Source of the DNA: a virus
Reading direction: 5' to 3' (one strand)
Virus record (IMG/VR): IMGVR_UViG_3300033145_003233
Coordinates: 483,944 to 547,943 of that record
DNA length: 64,000 nt
The position numbers and the translations under genes were made by a program. The notes under the pieces are model-generated. The model was not told the origin of the DNA, did not search any database, and was given only the letters and a program-made list of their open reading frames with translations. Positions 20,525-29,579 of the stretch are shown here, piece by piece. The stretch's first letter is position 1; the number at the start of each line of letters is the position of its first letter.

Positions 20525-20959
20525 TTATGACCATGTAGCTGTAGCATATCCAGCATCTGCACATAGGTTTTTCCACCCAGTAGGCACAACATTACCGTCC
20601 CACGTAGTATTCATGTGAGTATTAATCCAGTAATTTAATTTAACCGTTGCTGTCCCTGTTTGGTCTGAGTTATTAATAACATGGTTATTAATAGCTCTCA
20701 CTGCGTCAAGAATTGAACCCGTGCTGTTAGCCAGATTAGAAGAACCAACAAATGCCGTGTTAAAAGGTGTCAAAAGCGCTAGCTCAAGCTCTAAAGCGGC
20801 ATCTGGATTAGCAGAAGGATCTGGATAACCAGTTGTACTGATATCCACGATTGCATCTACAGCCACTCTAGCTTGTGTACTAACACCAGATAGGCTATTG
20901 TCGATAGCAGCATACGCATCTGCGATAGTTTTGTATAAGTCGGGATCTATTTGAGCCAT
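20525..20959 (-). CDS. Small virion-module protein (144 aa), function unknown
   Basis: It begins with MAQIDPDLYKTIADAYAAID and is preceded by AGGAG. It lies between the tail terminator-like gene and the tube gene. It is soluble, mildly acidic and helical at first (an Ala-rich segment 'AALELELALLTPFNTAF'), with a Trp-rich end (W-I-N-T-H-M-N-T-T-W-D-G). There is no recognised domain. Given the late-operon position it is likely a minor tail or tube-completion protein. About 230 bases without a supported gene separate it from the next gene upstream. Confidence 0.6.
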   Translation of the reverse strand: MAQIDPDLYKTIADAYAAIDNSLSGVSTQARVAVDAIVDISTTGYPDPSANPDAALELELALLTPFNTAFVGSSNLANSTGSILDAVRAINNHVINNSDQTGTATVKLNYWINTHMNTTWDGNVVPTGWKNLCADAGYATATWS

Positions 20960-21189
20960 TTTATTTCTCCTGTTTCTTGTAAATTTTATTTAACCATTTA
21001 ATATTTCAAAAATTATTCTTTATTACCTTTTTCTTATTTTTAATTATTTTTCCAATAGAGCATAACCATAATTAATCAATATAAATATACGATCTTCTGC
21101 TAGAATATCCTTTTTTTTATTTCTCCGCATTTTCAATCTACTTCATCTAATTCCATCTTTTATTATTATATCCTTTTTTATTTTTTAAA

Positions 21190-22110
21190 TTATCTCAACC
21201 TAGCTTCGTCTCTTCTCAAGAACTGTATTTCTTCTTCTTCTGCGAACCAGCTAATCTTAGCTGCCTTCAATAATTCTCCCTTATGAATAGTCCCATATTG
21301 AATATTATCTGGCCATGAATTATATATAAATCTCTTAGGAACTATCACAGAAGTATCATCACTATCAAAATCAAATGGTACACAATCTTTTAGCTTAATA
21401 GCTGTTTGTGCTGGATCATCATCTTCTGTATACCAATAAGTCACCCAATTTTCTTGAGATTCAGAATCATCTTCTATTATTATCCTTCTATAGTTATTAA
21501 CTAAAGATCTATCAGTAATCCTAATTACCGTATCTCCTGCCGTTACATCTTCAGTCAAAGATGTAACATCATAATCATTAACTAACGGCATAATATTTCT
21601 TTTTAATCCTAGCTGTATGGTATCTGCCATATTTAATAAAAACCTATAACCCTTTTCATGTGAAGATGCCTGAACCAATACATTAACCTCTACCTGAAAT
21701 CTCTCCTTTGTGCTTTCTAATGTAAACCATTCAGAACCCCTACTAATACCATTCACAGTTATAGCAGGGAAACGAGAAATAACATCTGGATCTCCTATAT
21801 ATATACCCTGAACAAATTGTTCATATATAGTTTTAATTAAAACAGTATTCTCTGCCGTTGTCCAATCATTAAGAATCGGAGTAGAGAGGGTGATACAATG
21901 CGTAATAAGATCTATAGATAAAATAACAAGACCTGTCTCATAAACCGAGTTATTTTTAAGCATAACCTGATCTCCGACACTAAATCTACGAGCATTTCTA
22001 ACCGGGATAACAGTAGCTCCTCGCGATAAATTGGATTGGATTCTACTAGTAGTATTAACCCACTTATGTATGATCCTTCTTATACTATCTAGAACTTCTT
22101 CCATAGCCAT
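21190..22110 (-). CDS. Neck / tail terminator-like protein (306 aa)
   Basis: The context is head-tail connector, 88-aa gene, this gene, then tube. A central segment (R-F-Q-V-E-V-N-V-L-V-Q-A-S-S-H-E-K-G) followed by a helix is reminiscent of tail-terminator or tail-completion proteins, which cap the tube at the neck. Two beta-rich segments with 'V..GD.V' turns (near residues 35-60 and 185-200) look like duplicated small barrels. The assignment is by synteny and general fold impression only. Confidence 0.55.
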   Translation of the reverse strand: MAMEEVLDSIRRIIHKWVNTTSRIQSNLSRGATVIPVRNARRFSVGDQVMLKNNSVYETGLVILSIDLITHCITLSTPILNDWTTAENTVLIKTIYEQFVQGIYIGDPDVISRFPAITVNGISRGSEWFTLESTKERFQVEVNVLVQASSHEKGYRFLLNMADTIQLGLKRNIMPLVNDYDVTSLTEDVTAGDTVIRITDRSLVNNYRRIIIEDDSESQENWVTYWYTEDDDPAQTAIKLKDCVPFDFDSDDTSVIVPKRFIYNSWPDNIQYGTIHKGELLKAAKISWFAEEEEIQFLRRDEARLR

Positions 22111-22115
22111 AATAA

Positions 22116-22382
22116 TTATTTCCCTAACACTTTCTCTATTTCTCTTTTAGCCATCTCATCTATGATGTCTTGTTTTTCTATTTCAAGCTCTAGTGGAGGA
22201 GTATCCATAGGCTCTTTATTCAGACATTGATCTGCCAAATGATTCACCCATGCTCCCTTATTATCTTTAGCCAGTCTTAATTTAGAACTATTCATATCTT
22301 TCCCTACAATCTTTCCGTCCATAGATTGAACTTGGAGAAGAATATTATTAAAAAAATCAGCCATTTCTGTTTTATTTTTCAT
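22116..22382 (-). CDS. Small protein in neck operon (88 aa), unknown
   Basis: The start overlaps the upstream stop as TAATG, so the two are translationally coupled. It is mainly helical and charged (M-D-T-P-P-L-E-L-E-I-E-K-Q-D-I-I at the C-terminal third). I recognise no motif. Its conserved-looking coupling to the head-tail adaptor suggests a neck or head-completion role, which is inference. Confidence 0.6.
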   Translation of the reverse strand: MKNKTEMADFFNNILLQVQSMDGKIVGKDMNSSKLRLAKDNKGAWVNHLADQCLNKEPMDTPPLELEIEKQDIIDEMAKREIEKVLGK

Positions 22383-23110
22383 TATTGTTTAATCTGCTTA
22401 AATTGTTTCGGTATCTTTCCACCTGTTGGCAATGCATATTGTTCAACAAGATTAGGATTATAAAATCTACGACCTATTCTTTGATGACCATGCAAAATAA
22501 TACTACCATTTAAAATATCATTTAGTCTATTTTCTGCCAACTCTCTCAATTTATCTCCGAAACCAGAAGTATTAGGAGAACTTTCTGAAGAAAAATATTT
22601 ATCATATATATTAGCAGATGCTATTCTAGCAGATATGAATCTTATTGGAGGAGGATAAGTAACTCTCAAAATTCTAGTGTCCTCTCCAAAGAAATACTGT
22701 ATCTCTGAAACGGTAGCAAAAGTAGACCCATCTATTACTTCACCTATTTCATGCCTTTCTTCTCTAGTCCCATCGGTCAATATAACCATATCTCCAGCTG
22801 CAAACGGACAATACTTTTCAAGAACAATATATGGATTATACTCATCTATTGATGAATATAATGAACTTTCAAAATCACATAATTCACAGAAAGGGGTTAT
22901 ATACAACTGACTTAAAGAACCATCTATTTCGCTATCAGCTAATTGAATATAATAATTTACATTATCTGTGCTTACCAAATTCTTATCTAAAACATTCCCA
23001 ACATTCATTAAATTTGAGAATGTGCCCAAACCATCAGAAGTAGCAGAAGTAGCAGTAGTCAATGATTGAGCTATAGTTTTAACTATATCATTTTCGGTAC
23101 AATAGCCCAT
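22382..23110 (-). CDS. Head-tail connector / adaptor (DUF1320, Mu gp36-like), 242 aa
   Basis: The N-terminus (MGYCTENDIVKTI) and the C-terminal helical part (F-I-S-A-R-I-A-S-A-N-I-Y-D-K-Y then L-A-E-N-R-L-N-D-I-L-N-G) match the usual layout of gp6/gp36-type head-tail connectors. These have two helices that scan a diverse 'tag' of residues and an end helix with an N-x-x-L-x-x-I. A beta-rich insertion around residues 95-150 (D-M-V-I-L-T-D-G) is longer than in small family members. It sits at the start of the tail module, after the actin-like gene's terminator, as expected for a protein docking under the portal. Confidence 0.65.
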   Translation of the reverse strand: MGYCTENDIVKTIAQSLTTATSATSDGLGTFSNLMNVGNVLDKNLVSTDNVNYYIQLADSEIDGSLSQLYITPFCELCDFESSLYSSIDEYNPYIVLEKYCPFAAGDMVILTDGTREERHEIGEVIDGSTFATVSEIQYFFGEDTRILRVTYPPPIRFISARIASANIYDKYFSSESSPNTSGFGDKLRELAENRLNDILNGSIILHGHQRIGRRFYNPNLVEQYALPTGGKIPKQFKQIKQ

Positions 23111-23119
23111 TTTTTCTCC

Positions 23120-23163
23120 TAAAAAATAAAAAAGAAGCCATACCCTTATAGATATAGCTTCTT
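23120..23163 (-). terminator. Intrinsic terminator after actin-like gene
   Basis: Minus-strand stem AAGAAGC(T)ATA ... TAT(G)GCTTCTT followed by TTTTATTTTTTAGG. It lies about 30 bases after the stop of the actin-like gene and just before the connector gene. It separates the accessory block from the neck and tail module. Confidence 0.87.
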
Positions 23164-23193
23164 AAAAAATGGTCTAAAAACCTTTATTCTGTT

Positions 23194-24219
23194 TTATAAT
23201 TTCTTCTGAGAAATAATTGCCTGTGTAAGACAGCCCTTCACAACTGCATTCCTAGGATCTTTAGAACAAATTACATTTTTGATTTTAAATGGCAATTCCA
23301 AATCTTCTACAACAGACTCCACCTTACTACTAAATCCACTAGGGATTGCGGTTCCTCCCGCTATTACGATATCTAAAGGAGCCTCAAATTCACTCTTAAC
23401 TTTAGAAAATTTCTTAGCAAAATTCTTAAACACATATTCGATCATATTCGTATAATATGCATCTAAAGCAAAAATAACATCATCATCATAATCTATACTA
23501 TTAAAGTCTAACTTCGTTTCTTTAATATTCGTAACTTGTGATAAAGGCTTATCTGTATGCTCTGATACCTTTTGATCAACCCAATCTCCGCTCCTAGCAG
23601 CACTCATACCAACTACTGACAATCCCCTATATGCTAATACACAATTTACTTTTCCAGCACCAAAAGACATACCAATACCACTAAACGGAACTTTCTTTCC
23701 TCCCGCTTCTATAATAACTGGTTTTTCAGATAAAATTACAGCATGACCTTCTTCAATAACCTTAACGTTCCATCCCAATCTTTTAAACATGCCTTCAAGC
23801 CTGGCCTTATGAAACGTATTGTCAACAGCATTATCTACTGGGTCAGAAGAAACACACGTACAAACTAAAGACTTGTCATCAGGAGCCTTACCTATAGAAG
23901 ATTCTATCATTTTAGCCATAACAAGCATCTTCTTATCTTCTCCTTTATTTAAAACCCCTCCCTGCATAGGTCTTCTTAACTCAACTCTTCCAGGGAACAT
24001 CCTTGCCACTCTCATACTATCTTCCCCGATTACATAATAATGTTTACCATCGCTAACATACTGCCAGTCATTTTGCTCTAAAACCTGCTCTATGTCTTCA
24101 TCTGCCTCTAGCTCTACAAAAGCATTTCTTATTTCCTTAAGGTTTAAAGTCCCATCTGTAGCATTTTCTGCCACCTGAAAAAACATAGTGCCGCAATCGA
24201 CTCCATATACTTTACTCAT
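23194..24219 (-). CDS. Actin-like ATPase (ParM/MreB/Hsp70 superfamily), 341 aa
   Basis: The order of motifs is that of the actin fold. Phosphate-1 loop Y-G-V-D-C-G-T lies at residues 5-11. A second phosphate-type loop F-S-G-I-G-M-S-F-G-A-G is near residue 170, followed by the 'G-D-W-V-D-Q-K-V' element typical of MreB/ParM-like proteins. An adenosine motif V-I-A-G-G-T-A-I-P lies near residue 290. Length fits bacterial and plasmid actins (320-350). Phage actins segregate DNA or position virions by forming filaments. Here the gene precedes the neck module, and its start overlaps by 8 bases the small 89-aa gene, a plausible adaptor. It has a strong ribosome site (AGGAG) and a terminator. Confidence 0.8.
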   Translation of the reverse strand: MSKVYGVDCGTMFFQVAENATDGTLNLKEIRNAFVELEADEDIEQVLEQNDWQYVSDGKHYYVIGEDSMRVARMFPGRVELRRPMQGGVLNKGEDKKMLVMAKMIESSIGKAPDDKSLVCTCVSSDPVDNAVDNTFHKARLEGMFKRLGWNVKVIEEGHAVILSEKPVIIEAGGKKVPFSGIGMSFGAGKVNCVLAYRGLSVVGMSAARSGDWVDQKVSEHTDKPLSQVTNIKETKLDFNSIDYDDDVIFALDAYYTNMIEYVFKNFAKKFSKVKSEFEAPLDIVIAGGTAIPSGFSSKVESVVEDLELPFKIKNVICSKDPRNAVVKGCLTQAIISQKKL

Positions 24220-24481
24220 TATGCTCTCTCCTCTTTTTCTCTAAATTTAATTTTCTTTTTCTTCTAACCTCTTTCGTAAAATCACTTTCTCCGACCCTAA
24301 TCTCAACTTCATGCCCCGCGCCCTTTAGAAAAAGAACCTCATAAAGAGTACGAACCACACTATCGCTTTTATCTAAATACATATTAATACACTTTTTCAT
24401 GCCCTCAATAGACATAAATTCAGGAGAAATTCCATTAATTATTATAGGCTTTCCCACTATGTCATCTTCCATATCTTTCAC
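24212..24481 (-). CDS. Small basic-tailed protein coupled to actin-like gene (89 aa)
   Basis: It overlaps the start of the actin-like gene by 8 bases and overlaps the stop of the upstream tagged gene by 4 bases. The first 60 residues are mixed; the end is strongly basic (K-E-V-R-R-K-R-K-L-N-L-E-K-K-R-R-E). A basic tail next to a filament-forming ATPase is reminiscent of DNA-binding adaptor partners in plasmid partition, but ParR-like features are not recognisable. Function unknown. Confidence 0.55.
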   Translation of the reverse strand: MKDMEDDIVGKPIIINGISPEFMSIEGMKKCINMYLDKSDSVVRTLYEVLFLKGAGHEVEIRVGESDFTKEVRRKRKLNLEKKRREHNE

Positions 24482-24696
24482 TCCAAATCTAAAATTTCAA
24501 ATCTATTCTTTATTGGATTATCTTCTATCTCAGCATCATCTAAATTCTCTTTTTCTATTTCTTTTATCCAATCAGAATATCCTCCTCTAACCGGCTCCAC
24601 CATTGCTTCTGCCAAAGCCGACCGGCCCTCTGGGGTGCTCAGCGCCTCAGATAGTATCATTTCCTTATCAGCGTCCGATAGGGGAGTAATTGGCAT
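24478..24696 (-). CDS. Acidic 72-aa protein with C-terminal RFEILDL tag
   Basis: Residues 1-55 are acidic and Ser/Ala/Glu-rich, and the protein ends P-I-K-N-R-F-E-I-L-D-L-E. The last nine residues are almost the same as a segment in the next gene upstream and as the C-termini of six other small proteins in this window. It is translated one base after the upstream stop. The extra C-terminal Glu is shared with the neighbour's internal copy (L-D-L-E-S), suggesting local duplication between the two. Function unknown; the tag is the noteworthy feature. Confidence 0.75.
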   Translation of the reverse strand: MPITPLSDADKEMILSEALSTPEGRSALAEAMVEPVRGGYSDWIKEIEKENLDDAEIEDNPIKNRFEILDLE

Positions 24697-24697
24697 T

Positions 24698-25042
24698 TTA
24701 TACCCCTAATTCTTTCATACCTGTAATTATCGACTCTAAATCTAAAATTTCAAACCTATTATCAACTGGGTCATACTCACTATTAACTACACACTTCTTT
24801 GCTTTCTCTGATAGATTTTCTTTTTCTTTATCTTGTTTTTTCATCATATCTTTAGTATAAAGATAATAATACGGAATTTTATTCTGATATAAAAATTGCC
24901 TAACTAAACCCAAGTCTATTCTCTCTTTGTCAAAACTATAATATGGAAAAACTTTTTGAAAATCCAACTTATTCACCAGCTTTCTTATCATTCTTCTACC
25001 AGGAGGACAATTCAAACTATATTTATACCTTTTTATTTTCAT
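24698..25042 (-). CDS. 114-aa protein with near-C-terminal RFEILDL tag
   Basis: A basic N-terminus (MKIKRYKYSLNCPPGRRMIR) is followed by a helical middle and then D-P-V-D-N-R-F-E-I-L-D-L. Unlike the other members it continues for 12 more residues (E-S-I-I-T-G-M-K-E-L-G-V). It overlaps the upstream gene by 4 bases. It may represent the ancestral longer form, or a tag followed by an added tail. No catalytic motif is seen. Confidence 0.72.
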   Translation of the reverse strand: MKIKRYKYSLNCPPGRRMIRKLVNKLDFQKVFPYYSFDKERIDLGLVRQFLYQNKIPYYYLYTKDMMKKQDKEKENLSEKAKKCVVNSEYDPVDNRFEILDLESIITGMKELGV

Positions 25043-25614
25043 CCCAGTAAATCCTCTAACTCATCTGCATTACTTAATATCGTATTTTTTTGCTTTTCTT
25101 CTTTATAATGAACAGATTTCACCTCTGTCCCTTCTACTATTTCATCGACCGCCCTAGCATTAATCTCTGCAAGCATTTCTTCGTCCATTTCTACCTCCTC
25201 ATCTTGTCTTTCAGATTGCCCACCTTCCTTTATTATTATAGTTTCTTTATTAGCAGGCATAGCCTCCAATAAAGTTTGAGTCATTTGTGTTAAATCTTGA
25301 CTAGACATCCCACCTTTAGGTTGCTTATCCAATATCTCCTTCATAGTGTCTTTCATCTCTCCTATAATATCTTGCTTCATTTTATCTAAATCGGAAGATT
25401 TAGGATCTTTTTCTGTTCTAACCGGAACATTCAACGCATCTTTAACTCTTATTTCTATATCACCTTTTTTCTTCGCCATTAATAGATGTTTAGAAGCTTC
25501 GGATTTAGCTCTCGGCATTATCCTATCTAAATCAATAGCCTGCCTAGGCCCTAATGACAGAGCTATATCTCCAAGAGTTATATGTTGTTTTGTTTTATTA
25601 ACAATAAAAAACAT
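25039..25614 (-). CDS. 191-aa acidic protein, possible virion-associated
   Basis: The N-terminal ~50 residues form a small beta-like domain with 'L-G-D-I-A-L-S-L-G-P-R-Q-A-I-D-L', as in many phage proteins that describe a capped beta-strand. The rest is helical and acidic, with Met/Gln-rich coiled-coil segments and a final acidic 'N-A-D-E-L-E-D-L-L-G'. No enzyme motif is seen. It is translationally coupled to the tagged 114-aa gene downstream. Its role is uncertain. Confidence 0.6.
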   Translation of the reverse strand: MFFIVNKTKQHITLGDIALSLGPRQAIDLDRIMPRAKSEASKHLLMAKKKGDIEIRVKDALNVPVRTEKDPKSSDLDKMKQDIIGEMKDTMKEILDKQPKGGMSSQDLTQMTQTLLEAMPANKETIIIKEGGQSERQDEEVEMDEEMLAEINARAVDEIVEGTEVKSVHYKEEKQKNTILSNADELEDLLG

Positions 25615-25616
25615 AA

Positions 25617-25787
25617 TTACATTCTTCTAGTTTTAGGATATGGGCTAGCGTCTGCTGTTAATTCTATTTTACTCTCTTTTTTACATTCAGGGCACATATA
25701 ATATATTTTACCATCTCTAAAATTTATTTCTATATTAGGGTCCTTATCATGATTCCTACAATGAGAACAAACCACAGTTATATTCAT
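25617..25787 (-). CDS. 56-aa zinc-ribbon mini-protein
   Basis: MNITVVCSHC... contains C-S-H-C at residues 7-10 and C-P-E-C at 32-35, the spacing of a small zinc ribbon. It ends in a basic P-K-T-R-R-M. The start overlaps the stop of the adenine methylase gene as ATGA, so it is coupled to it. A nucleic-acid or protein-interaction role is likely. It is one of several Cys-pair mini-proteins in this block. Confidence 0.72.
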   Translation of the reverse strand: MNITVVCSHCRNHDKDPNIEINFRDGKIYYMCPECKKESKIELTADASPYPKTRRM

Positions 25788-26350
25788 ATATCAATCATTT
25801 CACTATTAAGCATATCAATCATTTCATCATCTTCTTTATGTTTGATTTTTCTTTCAACAGTAACTATCGTATCGTTATGAATTCCTCCATGTGGAACTAA
25901 TAAGATTTCTACTATCTCAAAACCCCTTGTTTTACCTACCCCATTAGAATTCCACCCACAACTAATAACGATGCCATTATCTTTAATCACTCTTGATATT
26001 CCATCTCTAGCTTCACTCCAAAACGTAGTCCTAGTATTATCTGCGGTCGATTCTAATCCGATACCATCATAGACTCTTTTAACCTGAGTAGGGGAATAGG
26101 GGGGATCATAAATAATACCATCAGCATACTTATCATCAAACATCTTTAAAAACTTTCTGGCATCGATGTGATAATTTGTGTCCATTTTGGGATTTAAATC
26201 GTTGGTTATAGTAGCTGGGCTATAACGACCTGCAAAGGGATCTAACCATATTTTATTTCTATCCACGTACCTTGCAAGCAACTCTTTAATCGGTTTTATC
26301 TTAAAAGTCCATTTATTAGGCATGTTCCATATTCTTTTTATTTCCATCAT
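25784..26350 (-). CDS. DNA adenine (N6) methyltransferase, 188 aa
   Basis: It has the S-adenosylmethionine-binding type motif D-P-F-A-G (residues 37-41) and the catalytic D-P-P-Y-S (82-86), diagnostic of N6-adenine/N4-cytosine DNA methylases. At 188 residues it is short, with little room for a target-recognition domain, as in many phage solitary methylases. No cognate restriction gene is adjacent. Likely role: self-modification of phage DNA against host restriction. It is preceded by a non-coding gap of about 90 bases with a GGATATCC palindrome. Confidence 0.85.
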   Translation of the reverse strand: MMEIKRIWNMPNKWTFKIKPIKELLARYVDRNKIWLDPFAGRYSPATITNDLNPKMDTNYHIDARKFLKMFDDKYADGIIYDPPYSPTQVKRVYDGIGLESTADNTRTTFWSEARDGISRVIKDNGIVISCGWNSNGVGKTRGFEIVEILLVPHGGIHNDTIVTVERKIKHKEDDEMIDMLNSEMIDI

Positions 26351-26437
26351 ATAGCTTCCCTATAAAAAATGTAGGATATCCTATTTAATATCGTGTTTAT
26401 TTGATAGAGTTCTTGAGATATTTCCATTAAAAATAAA

Positions 26438-29400
26438 TTATGAGAACAATTTATTGAAGAAATGGTCATATTCCCTTCTAGCACTATAAATAAGTTCATC
26501 TATTAAGTAGGAGTTGGAAGATGTAGAAGCGTACTTATAATTTTTCATCTTGGTAAATTGAGATATTTTTGTCATAGCTCTTTGATATGATATATATGCT
26601 AATTTTAGAGCAGATAAATCTATTTGATAATTATGCCGTTCTAACATAGACTTTAATTGTAATTTGATACTATTAGCTTTATCTTGCATCTGTTTTAAGC
26701 CAGGAACAGTCTTCTTCTTACCTTCCTGAGATTTATAACCACTTTTATGCTTATCTATTTTTTCATTTATTTTGGCTAATTTACCAGATGTAGCTTTCTG
26801 CCCTAATGCTGTATAATAACTATCTGGCAACTGACTAGCTCCATCCCACTTGTCCAAAGTTCTTTCAACCTCTTCCCTCAATTGTGGGGCTAATTTACTT
26901 ATAACCCTTCTATATGCAATATCATCTTTTACAATCCTCATAGCTTTATCATTAGCATAACCGACATATTCTGCCTTCTTTTGTTCTAGTTCTTTAATTT
27001 TATCTACTTTGTCTTCCGCTAATCTTTGCAAAGAATCAAAAGTGCTATATAGTTTAAAAAATTGACCATACCATGTGGCAGAATTTATTGTTGGAGCACC
27101 ATGAGATGTTCTTCTAGAATGTTTAAGACCATCATTATATACTTGATATAGCGTCTTAACATGTGATGGAGGTTCTTCCCCTCTTATTAAATAATATAAT
27201 TCCGTATTAGTTCTTTGTTTATCATCAAATGGATTAACAGAGCTACCAGTAGATAAAAAATTCCTCATCTTGGTGGGATGATGATCAAATAAATCTATTA
27301 ATGCTCTTCTAGCAGATGGTGAGCCTCCTCCACCTGTTTCCACGGAACGGGCAAGATATCCTAAAAGAGGAGTGTATGTTGTCCCCATAATAGCTTTCAA
27401 CTGCTTAACTTCTATTTTCTCCTCTACTGATAATTCTTTCATCGCTTTATCTTTCTTCTCTGGATCTTTATATTTTTTAGCTCTACGCTTTTCTATATTT
27501 TCTTTCTTTTTATAAGTATCTGTAAAAACTTTTATTTGATCATCACTTTGAATAGTTGTCATATAAATAAAATTATCTATTTTTCTATTAGCCTCAGATG
27601 GTCTATCTTTTGGAGTGACATTCGAAAATTGCTTTAGAAGAGAATCTGTCCTAGGATCTGTTCTTAGCACTTCTCTTATCCCATCTATAGTGCTATTCTT
27701 TTTGTTTAATTTCTTGATCTGTCCTTTTATTTCTCCCAAATTAGCCTCTGCTAGGAATGGAATCCTATAATTAGTCATCTGCTTCCAATCAGGAACGAAT
27801 GGAGAAGCTATCTCTCCATCTGCCAACCTCTTCTTGTATATTTCAACATATTCTTGAAAACCTTGTACAGTAGTTCTTTCTCCTTCTTCGTCATCCTTAG
27901 ATTTACCAATATTAAACATCTGCTTTAATATGTCCGATGGAATATTTATCTTCCCGAATCTATTTTTATAACTCATAGTTTTGTCCTCTTGACGAAGCGC
28001 TCTCCCTCTTGTCTTGAATAAAGCTTCAAGCTGTTGTGTAATAGATTTAGAATAAGAATTCATTCTTTCCGCAAATGTGTACCTCTTAATAAAAGGCTCC
28101 TGTGATTTTCTTATTCTTTTTATGTCATCAGTATCTATCATCCCAACCATTTTTTGATCTAATCCTCTGCACTTATCTACATTTTCATTCATCATAGTAT
28201 GAACAGAATCTGACGCTAATTGCTGCATAATATCCAGCTCTCCTTGCAAATAGCTTCTCGTAATGGCTGCCACCATTTTAGATGACCTATCCATATCTGA
28301 GTCACTAACAGGATCTCTGCCCATATCTTTAGAGGTAAGACCCGCTAGGTTTTTAGACATAGGATCACCTTCTTCGTCTTCTCCCTGATTATAACTAGCC
28401 CCACTCCCACCAACATCTACATTAAAAATATCTGTTTTTAGCCATTGAGATATAGCAGGATCAAATTTACTTATAAGTTCTTCTAATTTTTTATATAATT
28501 CCTGAGCCTTTTCATTATGTAATATATTTAATATTCTTGATTTATTATGTTTTAGCCCCCATGCCTGAGATAGTATTTCATTAGCTTCTCCATGCAACCC
28601 CATTCTAGCTGATTCTGTTTTTAATCTATCTTCAAAAGATGGATCTGATTTTATAATAGGAACAAGATGATGAGGATATTTTAAAAAGAAATTCATTCTC
28701 TGATCCAGCCCACCTTCTGGAGGAGAACTTAATTTGTTAGCTGTTGCCTGACTTATCATGGCTTCATATTTTTCATTAAAAATATTTCTTGGAGGAATAG
28801 GATGCCCCCAACCTTCCAATACAGCCAATCTTTCCGGCGGCTTTAAATCCAAATAAAGTTTAGCTGCCTTAATATCTAGTCGTGGATCGGGTAAGGATAT
28901 CGGTTGAGCATAAGGATCTGGGCCTCCTTTTCTGGCTTTATCTTCTTCAATAGCCCTTGCTCTCGCTTCTTCTTCAGCCATCTCTGATTCTCTTTGAGTT
29001 ATATCTCCCATCAATCCTTCTGTCTTGGCCAACATGGTATCAACAAATAAACTAGCCTTTTGTTTATCCCCCACAAAAGCCTCCAACTTCGCCACAAAAG
29101 AGTCTTTATATCTAGAATTAGTAAGCATGGCTTGATATAAAACAGGATCTGGGGATAAATAAGAATCAGAAGGAGATACATTTTTTTTGGTCATTAGCTC
29201 AGGCAGAGCATATTGGCTTTCAACTTCCAGTTCTTTTTGATTTTCCCTTATCCACATATCCATCCTTTGATCTATATCTTCTGGCAAATCTCCTGAATGA
29301 TAAACTACTGGAGATGATTGAGGAGGCATTTCTTGAGCTGGCTCCTGAATAGCATTTGGATCTTCGACAAATTCCGGATGGGCCTTATAAAATGCTGCTT

Positions 29401-29506
29401 CTTCGGCAGTCCAATTTTTATCTGCTTTCTTCCTTCTTAAATTAAACGAACTATAAGAGCAGGAATTATTTTTAACAATTCTAAGAATTCTTTGTAACGC
29501 GACCAT
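26438..29506 (-). CDS. Large protein of unknown function (1022 aa)
   Basis: I choose ATG 29506 (MVALQRILRIVKN), which has a GGGA before it, rather than the in-frame GTG at 29524. The protein is highly charged and largely helical. It has a Pro/Gln-rich acidic segment near residues 40-90 ('NWTAEEAAFYKAHPEF'), a Gly/Asp-rich linker near 370, and long Lys-rich coiled-coil stretches in the last 300 residues. I see no transmembrane segment or catalytic motif. It is as large as internal-head or injected proteins of big phages, but that is a guess from size and composition. A short unexplained gap with the element AATAAAGGTTT lies upstream. Confidence 0.7.
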   Translation of the reverse strand: MVALQRILRIVKNNSCSYSSFNLRRKKADKNWTAEEAAFYKAHPEFVEDPNAIQEPAQEMPPQSSPVVYHSGDLPEDIDQRMDMWIRENQKELEVESQYALPELMTKKNVSPSDSYLSPDPVLYQAMLTNSRYKDSFVAKLEAFVGDKQKASLFVDTMLAKTEGLMGDITQRESEMAEEEARARAIEEDKARKGGPDPYAQPISLPDPRLDIKAAKLYLDLKPPERLAVLEGWGHPIPPRNIFNEKYEAMISQATANKLSSPPEGGLDQRMNFFLKYPHHLVPIIKSDPSFEDRLKTESARMGLHGEANEILSQAWGLKHNKSRILNILHNEKAQELYKKLEELISKFDPAISQWLKTDIFNVDVGGSGASYNQGEDEEGDPMSKNLAGLTSKDMGRDPVSDSDMDRSSKMVAAITRSYLQGELDIMQQLASDSVHTMMNENVDKCRGLDQKMVGMIDTDDIKRIRKSQEPFIKRYTFAERMNSYSKSITQQLEALFKTRGRALRQEDKTMSYKNRFGKINIPSDILKQMFNIGKSKDDEEGERTTVQGFQEYVEIYKKRLADGEIASPFVPDWKQMTNYRIPFLAEANLGEIKGQIKKLNKKNSTIDGIREVLRTDPRTDSLLKQFSNVTPKDRPSEANRKIDNFIYMTTIQSDDQIKVFTDTYKKKENIEKRRAKKYKDPEKKDKAMKELSVEEKIEVKQLKAIMGTTYTPLLGYLARSVETGGGGSPSARRALIDLFDHHPTKMRNFLSTGSSVNPFDDKQRTNTELYYLIRGEEPPSHVKTLYQVYNDGLKHSRRTSHGAPTINSATWYGQFFKLYSTFDSLQRLAEDKVDKIKELEQKKAEYVGYANDKAMRIVKDDIAYRRVISKLAPQLREEVERTLDKWDGASQLPDSYYTALGQKATSGKLAKINEKIDKHKSGYKSQEGKKKTVPGLKQMQDKANSIKLQLKSMLERHNYQIDLSALKLAYISYQRAMTKISQFTKMKNYKYASTSSNSYLIDELIYSARREYDHFFNKLFS

Positions 29507-29579
29507 TATTTTCCCATAGAGCACAAATTAACCATAAATGAATATTATGATTTTTATGGTACAAACCTTTATTTTTCCC

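Noticed and set aside
21044-21130. 28-codon minus-strand ORF in the gap before the tube-module gene
   Set aside because: No ribosome site and very AT-rich; the 20960-21189 gap otherwise holds only AT-rich sequence with two AAGGATAT elements and I see no clear feature.
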